Source of the DNA: Sphingomonas sp. PP-F2F-G114-C0414
GTDB lineage: Bacteria > Pseudomonadota > Alphaproteobacteria > Sphingomonadales > Sphingomonadaceae
Reading direction: 5' to 3'
DNA length: 64,000 nt
NCBI RefSeq assembly: GCF_003688595.1
Contig: NZ_RCWT01000012.1
Location: 124,001 to 188,000 of the forward strand
Shown here: positions 52,035-61,479 of the stretch, piece by piece
Position numbering within the stretch: position 1 is the stretch's first letter
Layout: each line of letters opens with the position of its first letter
Notes under the pieces: generated by a model
Told to the model about the DNA's origin: nothing
The model's database searches: none
What the model saw: the letters and a program-made list of their open reading frames with translations, nothing else
Program-made: the position numbers and the translations under genes

Positions 52035-53057
52035 TTGACGACAAGGCGCTCACTGCTCGCGGGTCTGGGAACCTGTGGAACCCTGACACTGGCCGCATCC
52101 TACGCGCAGGCGTCGGGCGTTCCCGCCCCCAGGGGCACGTCCGGGGGCCAGGGCGCGATGATCGTCTCGACATGGGATTTCGGTGCGGCGGCGAACGCAG
52201 CGGCATTTGCCAAGCTCAGAGCAGGTGGCACGCTGATCGATGCGGTCGAGGCCGGCGCGATGGTGCCCGAAGCGGACCCGACCAACCACAGCGTCGGCTA
52301 TGCCGGCTATCCGGACCGTGACGGGCACGTCACGCTCGACGCGGTCATCATGGACGATGCCGGCGGGGTCGGCGCGGTCGCGGCGCTGGAGAATACTATC
52401 CACGCGATCTCCGTTGCCCGGCGGGTCATGGAACGGACGCCGCACACTTTTCTGGTCGGAGAAGGCGCGACGCGGTTCGCGCGCGATCAGGGGTTTCCCC
52501 AGCAATCTTTGCTGACTCCAGAATCCGAGAAGGCGTGGCGGGATTGGCTCAAGACCGCGAAATACCAACCCGAAGCCAATAGCGAGAACCGCACGCGCAC
52601 TCCCGGCGGTGCGCTCGACCACGATACGATAGGACTGCTCGCCCGCAGCGCGGACGGCCGTCTCGCCGGCGCCTGCACGACCTCGGGGATGGCGTTCAAG
52701 ATGCGCGGCCGCGTCGGCGATTCGCCGCAGGTCGGTTCTGGCCTCTATGTCGAGGCCGGCATCGGCGGCGCGACCTCGACCGGACTAGGCGAGGAAGTCA
52801 CCCGGGTCGCAGGGTCGGCGCGCGTCGTCGCATCGATGCGGTCGGGCGCCTCCCCGCAAAAAGCGTGCGAAGAGGTCGTGCGCCATATCGCCCATCTGCG
52901 CGGCGACGCCATCCGTGGCGTCCAAGTCGGCTTCCTCGCGCTCGACCCGAAGGGCAATGTCGGCGCGTTCTGCCTGCTTCCGGGATTTACATACGCCGTT
53001 ACCGACGCGCACGGCGTGACGAAGGTTCTCAAGGCTGCTTCGCTGTTTCAGGCCTGA
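52035..53057 (+). CDS. N4-(beta-N-acetylglucosaminyl)-L-asparaginase-like Ntn hydrolase, Tat signal
   Basis: A 340-residue glycosylasparaginase-type enzyme. It autocleaves before a Thr nucleophile, here Thr198 in LDHDTIGLLA. DAVIMDDAGGVGAVAALENT and TSGMAFKMRGRVGDSP are family segments. The N-terminus TTRRSLLAGLG is a twin-arginine signal followed by a hydrophobic stretch, so it is exported folded. GGAGG eight bases upstream supports the TTG start; upstream ATGs give no signal character. It would split the glycan-asparagine link or isoaspartyl-type bonds. It is divergent from the receptor. Confidence 0.85.
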   Translation: MTTRRSLLAGLGTCGTLTLAASYAQASGVPAPRGTSGGQGAMIVSTWDFGAAANAAAFAKLRAGGTLIDAVEAGAMVPEADPTNHSVGYAGYPDRDGHVTLDAVIMDDAGGVGAVAALENTIHAISVARRVMERTPHTFLVGEGATRFARDQGFPQQSLLTPESEKAWRDWLKTAKYQPEANSENRTRTPGGALDHDTIGLLARSADGRLAGACTTSGMAFKMRGRVGDSPQVGSGLYVEAGIGGATSTGLGEEVTRVAGSARVVASMRSGASPQKACEEVVRHIAHLRGDAIRGVQVGFLALDPKGNVGAFCLLPGFTYAVTDAHGVTKVLKAASLFQA

Positions 53058-53197
53058 CACGAGACTGAAGCTGGACGCTGGCGTTCCGCAATACCAATCA
53101 CGCCCCACAGAATTTCTTTTCACGGAATGCGCGTTGCACGATCGTGAACCGAGCTCACGGGCCGATTCACGATCGTACTGCGCACCGACGACGCCGT

Positions 53198-54979
53198 TCA
53201 CTGGATAGGCAGGTCGAACAGCAGTTCGCGGACATAGCGGACCGGCGGCGAACCGTGGTTCAGCAGCGCGTCGTTGTACCGCTTCAGGTCGAACGCCGCC
53301 CCCTGCCGCTTTTTCGCCTCTTCCCGCAGCGCCATATGCTCCGAATAGCCGGTGAAATAGCTCAACAACTGCGTCGAGCCGAGCGACGCACGGACCCATT
53401 TGCCCGCCGCCTCGCGCTCCTGCTGGAACGCGGTGTGCGTCATCAGCTGCATCGCCTGCTCGCGGGTCATGCCTTCGGTGTGGATGCCGATGTCGAGCAG
53501 CGAGTTCGAGATCGACCGCAGCCGCATCTTGAGCACCGTCAGCTTGAACAGCGGATCGCCGTTCATGAAGCCCTGGTCCGCCATCATGCCCTCGGCATAC
53601 ACCGCCCAGCCCTCGACGAACGGCCCCGAGCCGAGCACCGCGCGCAGCGTCGACTGCGTCGCATTGGCGTGCGCGAGCTGGAGATAATGCCCCGGCATCG
53701 CCTCGTGCACCGCCAGATCGTGGATCATGTAGTCGTTATATTCGCTGAGGAACGAGGTCGCCTGCGCCTCGGTCCAGTCGTCGGGGATCGGCGAGACGGC
53801 GAAGAACGTACCGAGGTTCTTCTCGAGCGGGCCGGGGGAATCGCAGTAGGCTACCGCGACGCCCTGCTGGAACTTGGGCATCGTGATGATCTTCACGGGG
53901 CTGTCGGGCATCCCGACCAACCCCTTGTCGCGGACGAAAGCAGTCGCCTGCGCCAGTGCCTTGGTCGAGGCGTCAATCATGCCGTCGCGTGCCGGGCGCT
54001 TGGCGTAGGTAAGGTCGAGCGCGAGTTGGATCGCGGCCTGTTGCTGCGCTTCGGACGGCTTGTCGGGAAGCAGCAACGCGCCCTTTTTAGCCCCGAAAAT
54101 CTGCCGTGCGATCGCGTACATCTGCGCGCGCGTGTCGACGATCGCGGCCTGCGCGCGGCGCTTGATCTCGGTCCGCGTGAGGTCGGATTGCAGCGCGAAG
54201 CCGAGCTTCTTATCGTAGAGCGCAGCGCCGAGGCGGAAGTCGCCCTTCGCGCCGGGGACGAGCGTCTTGTCGAGCCAGACCTGATGCTCGGCGACCGCCG
54301 CCTTCAGTTTGACGAGCGCCGCGTCGAACCGTTTGGCATCGGCTGCGGACAATTCGCTCTTGTGCGGGGCGAGCATGCTCTCGGCGATGTCGACGATGCC
54401 GCTGTTCTGCTTCGCCACGGTCGTCGCGTAGATCGATGGCACGCGCGCTACCACGATGTTCGCGCGCGCCTGTGCCAGCAACGCGGGGAGCGCCGCCATC
54501 CGCGCGGCCGCCGCGTTCAGGCGCTGCGGCCACGGCGCGAAATCGCGCGCGGCGAGCGAATAAAGCGAGCTGCCGGCGATGTCGTTATAGACCTGCGGGT
54601 CCCACGCCCACCCGCCGAGCGTCTCGGTATCCCAGATGTCGTAGCGCAGCGCATTGTCGAGCAACGCCGCATCGACCTGCTCCTCGCGCGACAGGGCTTT
54701 GCGGTCGATCCGCTGGAGATCGGCGAGCATCGCTTTCGAAAACGCCTCTCGCTTGCCGCGCCCTGCGGCCGACATATCGGTGATCTGCGTGTCGAACCGG
54801 TGATCGCCGAGCGCGGTCGCCGACGATGGATTGAGCCGGGCGAGGCCATCGACATAGCGCTTCGACAGCGACGCGAACGCGCTCGTCTCGGCTTGCGCAG
54901 CCAGCACGGGCGCGGGGATCGACGAGACGGGCAGCGCCAGCATCGCGACCCCGAGCAACAGACGAAAATTACGCATCAT
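53198..54979 (-). CDS. DUF885-family secreted metallopeptidase-like protein
   Basis: A 593-residue protein with a signal peptide (residues 1-28, APVLAA). DUF885 proteins are relatives of zinc carboxypeptidase-like enzymes. The HEAMPGHYLQLAHA segment with EGWAVYAEGMM supplies the metal-binding residues. It lies 13 bases after the prolyl endopeptidase and shares its transcript. The ATG chosen follows AGGA. A long open frame on the other strand is a codon-bias shadow. Confidence 0.88.
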   Translation of the reverse strand: MMRNFRLLLGVAMLALPVSSIPAPVLAAQAETSAFASLSKRYVDGLARLNPSSATALGDHRFDTQITDMSAAGRGKREAFSKAMLADLQRIDRKALSREEQVDAALLDNALRYDIWDTETLGGWAWDPQVYNDIAGSSLYSLAARDFAPWPQRLNAAAARMAALPALLAQARANIVVARVPSIYATTVAKQNSGIVDIAESMLAPHKSELSAADAKRFDAALVKLKAAVAEHQVWLDKTLVPGAKGDFRLGAALYDKKLGFALQSDLTRTEIKRRAQAAIVDTRAQMYAIARQIFGAKKGALLLPDKPSEAQQQAAIQLALDLTYAKRPARDGMIDASTKALAQATAFVRDKGLVGMPDSPVKIITMPKFQQGVAVAYCDSPGPLEKNLGTFFAVSPIPDDWTEAQATSFLSEYNDYMIHDLAVHEAMPGHYLQLAHANATQSTLRAVLGSGPFVEGWAVYAEGMMADQGFMNGDPLFKLTVLKMRLRSISNSLLDIGIHTEGMTREQAMQLMTHTAFQQEREAAGKWVRASLGSTQLLSYFTGYSEHMALREEAKKRQGAAFDLKRYNDALLNHGSPPVRYVRELLFDLPIQ

Positions 54980-54992
54980 GAGTTCCTGACGA

Positions 54993-57137
54993 TCAGCGCT
55001 GCGGCGAGGTAGCGAGTTGCGTGTTGAGATAGACGGTGACGAGTGCTGCGCGCTTGGCGTCCTCGATCTTGTCGGCACCCGCCGCATGGCCGCCTTCGGG
55101 GTTCTCGTAATAGAAGAAGGGGTCACCATACGCCTCCAGCCGCGCCGCGAATTTGCGCGCATGGCCGGGGTGGACGCGGTCGTCTTCGGTCGAGGTGTAG
55201 ATGAACGGCACCGGGTATTTCACACCTCGCTTCAGGTTTTGGTATGGCGAGTATTGCCCGATGAACGCCCAGTCCGCGGGCTTGTCCGGATCACCATATT
55301 CGCCCATCCACGACGCGCCCGCCGACAGATGCGAATATTTCTGCATGTCGAGCAACGGCGATCCCATCACGATCGCGCCGTACAGATCGGGGCGCTGCTC
55401 CATCGCGACGCCGACCAGCAACCCGCCGTTCGACCGCCCCGATACCGCGATCTTCCGTTTTGCGCTGACGCCGGTCCGGACCAGATCGTCGCCGACTGCA
55501 TGGAGATCGTCATACGCCTTTTGCCGATTCTCGCGCAGCGTCGCCTGATGCCACCGCGGGCCGTACTCGCCGCCGCCGCGGATGTTGGCGAGCACGAACG
55601 CATTGCCCTCCTCGACCCAGAACAGCCCGGCCGGGCCCGAGCGATACGGCTGATCGACCAGATACGTCGGCGTCTGCGCGTTGCGGAACCCGCCATAAGC
55701 GTGGACGAGTGCCGGCACCGGTCCCGCCGCTGAACCTGGCGTGCCCTTTTTCCGCACCAGGAAATACGGGATCTTCGTGCCGTCCTTCGACGTCGCGAAC
55801 CGCTGTTCGACCTGCATCCGGGACGCATCGAACCGCGCCGGCAGCGTGTCGACCGCGACCGGTTTGGTGGCTGGCCGAACCGCATACAATGCAGGCGGAC
55901 TGAGGAACCCCTCGACCATCGCATAGGCCAGATCGTCCTTGCCGGCGGTCGCCTCGAGATGGATCGTCGACGCGGTCGGCAACGCCGCGACCGATTGCGT
56001 CCAGACACCGTCGGCACCGCGCGTCAGCGACACCAGCCGCCCCGACACGTCGTCGAGCATCTTCACCCACAATACCGACTTGCTCGAATCGACCTGTTCG
56101 ACGGCCTGTCTGGCAGTCGGCACCAGCACGCGCTCGATCGTCGGTTCGCGCCCCGCCAACACGTCGGCGATCGCATAGGCGACCACCGCGCCGGCAGGAA
56201 TGCCGCGCCAGTCCGACGACAGCGTCGCGATCAGCCGCCCGTCGAGTACCGTGTCGATAACCGCATCGTCAGGCAACGGCGTCGCCACCAGCCGACCATC
56301 GGCAGCGACATGACTCCGCTTGGAATGGAAGAAATCGATGTCGCGCGACACCAGCGCATAGCGCCGGTCGCCCTCGGTGAAGACCGCCGTATTGATCCCG
56401 ACATCGCTTGGCGCGGCGCTGGCGATCTCGGTCGCGACGGACAGCGGTGTGCCCCGTCGCCACAGCTTGGCGGTCCGCGGCAGGCCCGAGGTGGTGAGGC
56501 TGTCCGGCCCGAAGTCGGTCGCGACGTACAGCGCGTCCGGCCCGGCCCAATTCACCCCGGACTTGAACATCGGCACGACGAAACCATCCGCGACGAACTT
56601 GCCCGAGGGGATGTCGAACTCGCGCTCGACCACCGCGTCGCCGCCGCCGTTCGACAACGCGATCATGCAGCGATCGTAGGAGGGCGATCGGCAGGTCGCG
56701 CCCTTCCAGACCCAGCTCTTGCCCTCGGCCTTGCCCAACGCATCGACGTCGATCAGCTTCCGCCACACCGGCTTGCCGCTGCCGAACGAGGCGAGCGAGG
56801 CGACCCGCCACAGGCCGCGGGGATTCGCCCTGTCCTGCCAGAGGTTGACGACTTGGTCGCCGAGGATCTGGTCGGGCATCGCGATCTGGCGCGCGTCCTG
56901 CAGCAGGTCGAGCGCGCGCTGGCGATACGCGGCATAACCCGGCTTGTCTTCGAGCGCGGCGAGCGACCGCGTGTTCCACCGCTTGACCGTATCCAGCGCC
57001 CGCGCGCCGTGGATGTCCTCAAGGTACGTGTTGGGGTCGGCGGCGGGGGGCGCGGCCGAAGTCGGGGCGGGCGTTTGTGCCAGCGCGGTCGTGGAAAGGG
57101 CCAGCAAGGCCAGGAACGGCAGGCGTCTTTGCATCAT
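54993..57137 (-). CDS. Secreted prolyl oligopeptidase (S9A family)
   Basis: A 714-residue serine peptidase with a signal peptide (about 1-20, TTALAQ). A seven-bladed propeller domain is followed by an alpha/beta-hydrolase domain. The catalytic Ser is in SGRSNGGLLVG, the Asp in TEDDRVHP and the His in EGGHAAG, each in its family context. These enzymes cut after proline in short peptides in the periplasm. It is the first gene of a pair with DUF885. Two consecutive ATG codons and a GTG are possible starts with a weak site; the first ATG is given. Confidence 0.95.
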   Translation of the reverse strand: MMQRRLPFLALLALSTTALAQTPAPTSAAPPAADPNTYLEDIHGARALDTVKRWNTRSLAALEDKPGYAAYRQRALDLLQDARQIAMPDQILGDQVVNLWQDRANPRGLWRVASLASFGSGKPVWRKLIDVDALGKAEGKSWVWKGATCRSPSYDRCMIALSNGGGDAVVEREFDIPSGKFVADGFVVPMFKSGVNWAGPDALYVATDFGPDSLTTSGLPRTAKLWRRGTPLSVATEIASAAPSDVGINTAVFTEGDRRYALVSRDIDFFHSKRSHVAADGRLVATPLPDDAVIDTVLDGRLIATLSSDWRGIPAGAVVAYAIADVLAGREPTIERVLVPTARQAVEQVDSSKSVLWVKMLDDVSGRLVSLTRGADGVWTQSVAALPTASTIHLEATAGKDDLAYAMVEGFLSPPALYAVRPATKPVAVDTLPARFDASRMQVEQRFATSKDGTKIPYFLVRKKGTPGSAAGPVPALVHAYGGFRNAQTPTYLVDQPYRSGPAGLFWVEEGNAFVLANIRGGGEYGPRWHQATLRENRQKAYDDLHAVGDDLVRTGVSAKRKIAVSGRSNGGLLVGVAMEQRPDLYGAIVMGSPLLDMQKYSHLSAGASWMGEYGDPDKPADWAFIGQYSPYQNLKRGVKYPVPFIYTSTEDDRVHPGHARKFAARLEAYGDPFFYYENPEGGHAAGADKIEDAKRAALVTVYLNTQLATSPQR

Positions 57138-57215
57138 CACTCTCTTTCGTTCGATGATGCGACCTTAGGCAGCGCAATCCGCTCTGCTAACCCCTTCTCT
57201 CCTGCCGATCCGCGA

Positions 57216-58202
57216 TCAGTCGGCCTCGAGCGCGAGCAGCGCGAACGTCGCCAGCCAATGCTCGCCCATGTAATCGTCCGCGAGATGCGGCAGCGCTTCG
57301 GCCAGGTGCGCGTCGGCGATCGCGCGGGCGACGGCAGGATCGGGCAACGCATCGGCGATCGTCCGCCAGCACCATGCCCGCGACAGATTGAGCCCGTCGA
57401 GATGCGCAAGCCGCCCGTCGGACCGATCACTGACGATCGCGGGCGAGCGCAGGCACTCCGTCGCCGGACCGAACGGATCGGGCAGGAACGCCGCTAGCCA
57501 GGGCGCGAACCCGGCCCCCAGCACGTCCTTCATCAACGCCGCCTCGCACAATGTCGCCGACAGGAAATCTTCGCCACTCGGCTCGAACGGCCGGCAATCG
57601 CGATCGTCGCCATACCAGTACCGCGCGCGCTTCTCGATCAACGCGGCGAGCGACGCGTCGTGCCCCCGCGCCCAGCGCAGCGCGTGGACCAGCGCGAACG
57701 CGGTGCAGTCGTGTTTGCCGCTACGCACGGGATAGATCAGCTTCGGCAGGTACGCCGCAAACCGGCCTGCGAACGCGCGTGCCAACGGCTCGACCGCCGC
57801 CGCCCAAGGCCGATCGGGCTGCAACGCCAGCTCGTCATGCAGCGCGAGCAGCCAGCCCCAGCCGTACGGCCGCTCGAACCCGCCGGTGCCCGGCCGATCG
57901 AGATAGGCGACCTCGCCCGCGATCAAGGCGGGAACGAGCATCCGATCCGCGAGCGCCTCGATCGCGGCGGCTTCGGGCATGTCCGGATGTAGCCGCGCAA
58001 GCCGCATCACCTGCCACCAGCCGTGCACGCAGCTGTGCCAGTCGAAACTGCCGTGGAATACCGGGTGCAGCGTCTTCGGCAGCGCCAGGTCGCCGGGGCC
58101 GTCCAGCACCTGGTCGAGCTTGTACGGCCATTGCCGCGTCAGATGCCCCAGCGTCAGCCCGGCGAACCGCGCCGCGGTCGTGCGATCGAGCGTGTCGGTC
58201 AT
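57216..58202 (-). CDS. DUF2891 family protein
   Basis: A 328-residue cytoplasmic protein with no signal. HPVFHGSFDWHSCVHGWWQVMRL near the N-terminus and SGKHDCTAFAL with GEDFLSATLCEAALMK are conserved in DUF2891, which forms an alpha-helical toroid similar to six-hairpin glycosidases. Several His/Asp residues look catalytic, but no activity is known to me. It is separate from the peptidase operon by about 80 bases and follows the SgcJ gene by 31. Confidence 0.85.
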   Translation of the reverse strand: MTDTLDRTTAARFAGLTLGHLTRQWPYKLDQVLDGPGDLALPKTLHPVFHGSFDWHSCVHGWWQVMRLARLHPDMPEAAAIEALADRMLVPALIAGEVAYLDRPGTGGFERPYGWGWLLALHDELALQPDRPWAAAVEPLARAFAGRFAAYLPKLIYPVRSGKHDCTAFALVHALRWARGHDASLAALIEKRARYWYGDDRDCRPFEPSGEDFLSATLCEAALMKDVLGAGFAPWLAAFLPDPFGPATECLRSPAIVSDRSDGRLAHLDGLNLSRAWCWRTIADALPDPAVARAIADAHLAEALPHLADDYMGEHWLATFALLALEAD

Positions 58203-58233
58203 TCCATCATCCCGTATCGGTGCAGGTCGGGCG

Positions 58234-58656
58234 TCAGCTGCTGTGGTCCGCGATGATCTGCCACGCGGTCCCGCGCCGTTCGAACACCAGCGTCGTCATC
58301 CCGCTTTCCACGGTCGACGCCCCGGTCAGCGTCCAGCGTGCGAACAGCATCGCGTGGCGTGGATCGATCCCGCGCATCTCGAGGAACGCGAACGACAGCG
58401 CGCCACGTGTATTGCCGACGCCGCGGAAGCTCGGCTGATATTTGGCCGCGATCGCCGTCTTGCCGCGCAGCAGTCCCTTGGGCGTCACGAACACGGCATC
58501 GTCGGCATACACCGCCATGAACCGCGCGAGATCGCCTGCATTCCAGCCCGCCGCGCTCGCCGCCATCGTCTCGCGGATCGCCGTCTCGGCCGGGACCTGC
58601 GCAGGCGCCGCGGCGGCGCTCATCATGACGGCCGGCACCAGCAGAGCACGCATCAT
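58234..58656 (-). CDS. SgcJ/EcaC-type DUF4440 / SnoaL-like protein, exported
   Basis: A 140-residue NTF2-like protein. A signal peptide (about 1-18, AAAPA) is followed by AIRETMAASAAGWNAGDLA, then FMAVYADDAVFVTPKG and RWTLTGASTVESGMTTLVF, typical of this calcium/calmodulin-kinase-association-like fold. Its ATG overlaps the EAL gene stop as ATGA, so translation is coupled. Substrate or ligand is unknown. Confidence 0.83.
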   Translation of the reverse strand: MMRALLVPAVMMSAAAAPAQVPAETAIRETMAASAAGWNAGDLARFMAVYADDAVFVTPKGLLRGKTAIAAKYQPSFRGVGNTRGALSFAFLEMRGIDPRHAMLFARWTLTGASTVESGMTTLVFERRGTAWQIIADHSS

Positions 58657-60335
58657 TCTTTCCCCACCAGTTCGAGCAGTGCCGGCTCGTCGACGGGCTC
58701 CGAAAACAGGAAGCCCTGGTACAGACCACAGCCACCCGCCGTGAGCAATTCGAGTTGCGACGGCGTTTCGACCCCTTCGGCGATCACAGCGAGCCCGAGC
58801 GACCGCGCCATCGTTATCGCGCCGGCGACCACCACCCGGTCGCGCGCCGATCCGTCGATATCGCGCACCAGCGACTTGTCGATCTTGACGTAATCGAGCG
58901 GCAGCGACTTCAGATAGGCCAGGCTCGAATAGCCCGTGCCGAAATCGTCGATCGCAACGCGGCATCCCGCCCCGCGTAGCTCCGCCAGCAACGCCGATGC
59001 CGCCGCCAGATCCTCGATCAGCCCGGTCTCGGTGATCTCGACGGTCAACCGCCCGCGCGGAAAGCCGCTTTCGTCGACCCGTGCCAGGAACAGCGCCGCG
59101 AACCCGGGGCGCGTGATATCCGCCGCGGTCAGGTTCAGGGAAACCCGCAACGTGTTCAGCGCCGCCGGCCAGGCAACCGCGCGCGCGAGCACCAGCCGCT
59201 GGATATGATCGGACAAGGCGATCCCCAGATCGGCGCGGTCGGCCGCGTCGAACAGCGTATCCGCACCGAGCGGCCCCAGCGTCCGGTGGCTCCACCGCGC
59301 CAGCGCTTCCACGCCGGTGATCCGGCCGCTCGCGATCTCGACCTGGGGTTGCCAGCGCAGGTCGATCTCGTCGCGTTCGATCGCGTGATGCAGGTCGATC
59401 GCCAGCGCATCGATCGGCGCGACGCCGTCGGGCAGCGCGACATGCAACACCGATCCGTCGCTCGCCTTGGCTTCCGCCAATGCTTCGCTCGCGCGACGCA
59501 GCAAGGCCGCCGCGTCGTCACCCGGCTGCCGCTGCGCCACCCCGAACCGACAGCCGAGCACGGCACGCGTATCGGCCACCGCGAACGGCCGCGCGAGCGC
59601 CGCGTCGAGCGCGGTGATCGCTGCCGTCACCGCTGCACCCGACGCCTCGATCACCAGCGCGAATTCCGACCCGCCAAGTCGCGCGACCATCGAGTCCACG
59701 TCGATCGCCGCGTGCGCGATCGTCTCGGTCCGCCGCACCGCTGTCTCGATCAATGCGTCCACCATCGGCCGCCCATGTGCCGCATTGACGATATCGAGGC
59801 GCGACAACGACACCAGCACCACCGCGACCGGGCAGTCGGCGGCGATCCGGCCGATGATCCAGCGGCGAACGTCACCGGTTTCGCGGTCGTACAGCGTTGC
59901 GCCAGGAATTCTGCGCCGGTCGACCGCGCTTCCAGAAGAGCGGACTGCATGGCGCCCGGCGAAGCGGAGCGCCTGGATCAACTCGCTATCGGCTGCCGGG
60001 CTCGTCAGGAATTGCGTTGCACCCGCATCGAAGAACTCGCCGATCGCCTCGACATCGCCGCGCGACACCAGCACCAGCAGTGCCGCGCCGTTGGTGGCGA
60101 CCAGCCCGCCCAGCGCAAGCGTCGCCGCGATCCCCTCGTCGAGCGCACCGCGCGCGTCGATCAGCGCCACTGCCGCGCCGCTTGCGAGAAAACGGCTTTC
60201 GATCGCCACGGCATCGCTCGTCACCGCCGCATGCCAGTCCGCACCGGCGCCAGCATCGGCCAGAATCCTGGCGATCTCATCGCGTTGACGGAACGATACC
60301 GCGAACAGCGTCGTTGCCGTCTGCATGTCTTCCAT
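58653..60335 (-). CDS. Receiver-like - GGSEF - EAL protein (cyclic-di-GMP phosphodiesterase)
   Basis: A 560-residue cytoplasmic protein. The first ~125 residues resemble a receiver domain (AVALIDARGALDEG, DAGATQFLTSPA). The usual conserved lysine is replaced by Ser, so phosphorylation control is doubtful. The GGDEF domain reads LGGSEFALVIE (Asp to Ser), so cyclase activity is probably lost. The EAL domain keeps VEALARWSHRTLGP, VEITETGLI, IDDFGTGYSSLAYLK, KIDKSLV and AEGVET. The start is uncertain; an ATG seven codons earlier is possible. It is divergent from moaA, about 110 bases away. Confidence 0.87.
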   Translation of the reverse strand: MEDMQTATTLFAVSFRQRDEIARILADAGAGADWHAAVTSDAVAIESRFLASGAAVALIDARGALDEGIAATLALGGLVATNGAALLVLVSRGDVEAIGEFFDAGATQFLTSPAADSELIQALRFAGRHAVRSSGSAVDRRRIPGATLYDRETGDVRRWIIGRIAADCPVAVVLVSLSRLDIVNAAHGRPMVDALIETAVRRTETIAHAAIDVDSMVARLGGSEFALVIEASGAAVTAAITALDAALARPFAVADTRAVLGCRFGVAQRQPGDDAAALLRRASEALAEAKASDGSVLHVALPDGVAPIDALAIDLHHAIERDEIDLRWQPQVEIASGRITGVEALARWSHRTLGPLGADTLFDAADRADLGIALSDHIQRLVLARAVAWPAALNTLRVSLNLTAADITRPGFAALFLARVDESGFPRGRLTVEITETGLIEDLAAASALLAELRGAGCRVAIDDFGTGYSSLAYLKSLPLDYVKIDKSLVRDIDGSARDRVVVAGAITMARSLGLAVIAEGVETPSQLELLTAGGCGLYQGFLFSEPVDEPALLELVGKE

Positions 60336-60447
60336 ATCCGTCGCACCCCACCCCATCGGTGCGAGCCTAGCCGCAGCGTCGCTGCCCGCCAATCCATTAC
60401 CGTCCGGTTCGGCCTTGTTCGAGGCCCCTGCTGTGCTTAGCTCGTCT

Positions 60448-61479
60448 ATGATGATCGACACCGCCAACCCCCTGCCCGGCGTTCCGGCGCAAAAGCCGTT
60501 GCGGGACACGCATGGCCGAACGATCAAGTATCTCCGGATTTCGGTGACGGACCGGTGCGATCTTCGGTGCCGGTATTGCATGGCCGAGCAGATGACCTTC
60601 CTCCCGCGCGCCAAGTTGCTGAGCCTCGAAGAGATTGCGATCATCGCCGAGCGGTTCATCGCGCGCGGAGTTACCAAGATCCGGTTGTCGGGCGGTGAGC
60701 CCCTCGTCCGCCGCGACGTTGCCGAACTCGTCCAGCGCCTGGGCCACAACATCGGATCTGGTCTGGAAGAGTTGACGATGACCACCAACGGCACGCGTCT
60801 CGCGCAGCATGCCGAGGCGATGGTCGATGCCGGCATTCGCCGCGTCAACGTCAGCATGGACAGCCGCGACCCGGAGCGGTTCCGCTACATCACCCGGCAC
60901 GGCGACGTGTCGCAGGTGATCGGCGGGATCATGGCGGCGCGCGATGCGGGGCTGGCGATCAAGATCAACATGGTCGCTCTGAAAGGTTTTAACGAGGACG
61001 AGATCGCGCCGATGCTCGCATGGTGCCGCGACGAGGGCTTCGACCTGTCGCTGATCGAGACGATGCCGCTCGGCGCGATCGACGAAGATCGTACCGATCG
61101 CTTCCTGCCGCTGACCAAGGTGTTCGACGAGCTGAGCGAGCAGTTCACGCTTGCCCCGGACGCGCATAAGACCGGTGGCCCGGCGCGCTATTGGAACGTC
61201 GACGGCACGCGCACTCGGCTCGGGCTGATATCGCCGCTGACCGCCAATTTCTGCGACGGCTGCAACCGCGTTCGCCTCACGACCGAGGGCAAGCTCTACA
61301 TGTGCCTCGGCCACGACGATCAGGTCGATCTGAAGGCCGCGTTGCGCGATGGTGGCACGGCCGGGCTCGACGACGCGATCGATGCCGGGCTCTTCGCGAA
61401 GCCAAAGGCGCACGATTTCCGAATCGGCGTCGGCGAGCGTCCGGCGGTATCGCGTCACATGAGCGTCACCGGAGGATGA
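60448..61479 (+). CDS. moaA: GTP 3',8-cyclase (molybdenum cofactor biosynthesis)
   Basis: A 343-residue radical SAM enzyme. The N-terminal iron-sulfur motif CDLRCRYC binds the SAM cluster. The C-terminal cluster ligands lie in FCDGCNRVRLTTEGKLYMCLG, and the chain ends in GG, as in MoaA. It converts GTP to 3',8-cyclo-7,8-dihydro-GTP, the first step to molybdopterin. Its stop overlaps the nadK start as ATGA. No other moa gene is nearby. Confidence 0.96.
   Translation: MMIDTANPLPGVPAQKPLRDTHGRTIKYLRISVTDRCDLRCRYCMAEQMTFLPRAKLLSLEEIAIIAERFIARGVTKIRLSGGEPLVRRDVAELVQRLGHNIGSGLEELTMTTNGTRLAQHAEAMVDAGIRRVNVSMDSRDPERFRYITRHGDVSQVIGGIMAARDAGLAIKINMVALKGFNEDEIAPMLAWCRDEGFDLSLIETMPLGAIDEDRTDRFLPLTKVFDELSEQFTLAPDAHKTGGPARYWNVDGTRTRLGLISPLTANFCDGCNRVRLTTEGKLYMCLGHDDQVDLKAALRDGGTAGLDDAIDAGLFAKPKAHDFRIGVGERPAVSRHMSVTGG

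Noticed and set aside
53144..55012. Long open frame of about 620 codons opposite the DUF885 gene
   Set aside because: High-GC codon bias opens the antisense frame; the product is Arg/Asp/Val-rich without domain character, while the minus strand has a signal peptide and peptidase motifs.
48691..57137. Lasso-peptide cluster with TonB-dependent receptor and isopeptidase
   Set aside because: The S9 enzyme has ordinary prolyl endopeptidase motifs, and no precursor, asparagine synthetase-like cyclase or leader peptidase gene is present.
55959..57497. Open frame of about 510 codons opposite the prolyl endopeptidase
   Set aside because: It is the antisense shadow of a clear S9 peptidase and has low-complexity Arg/Gln/Asp content.
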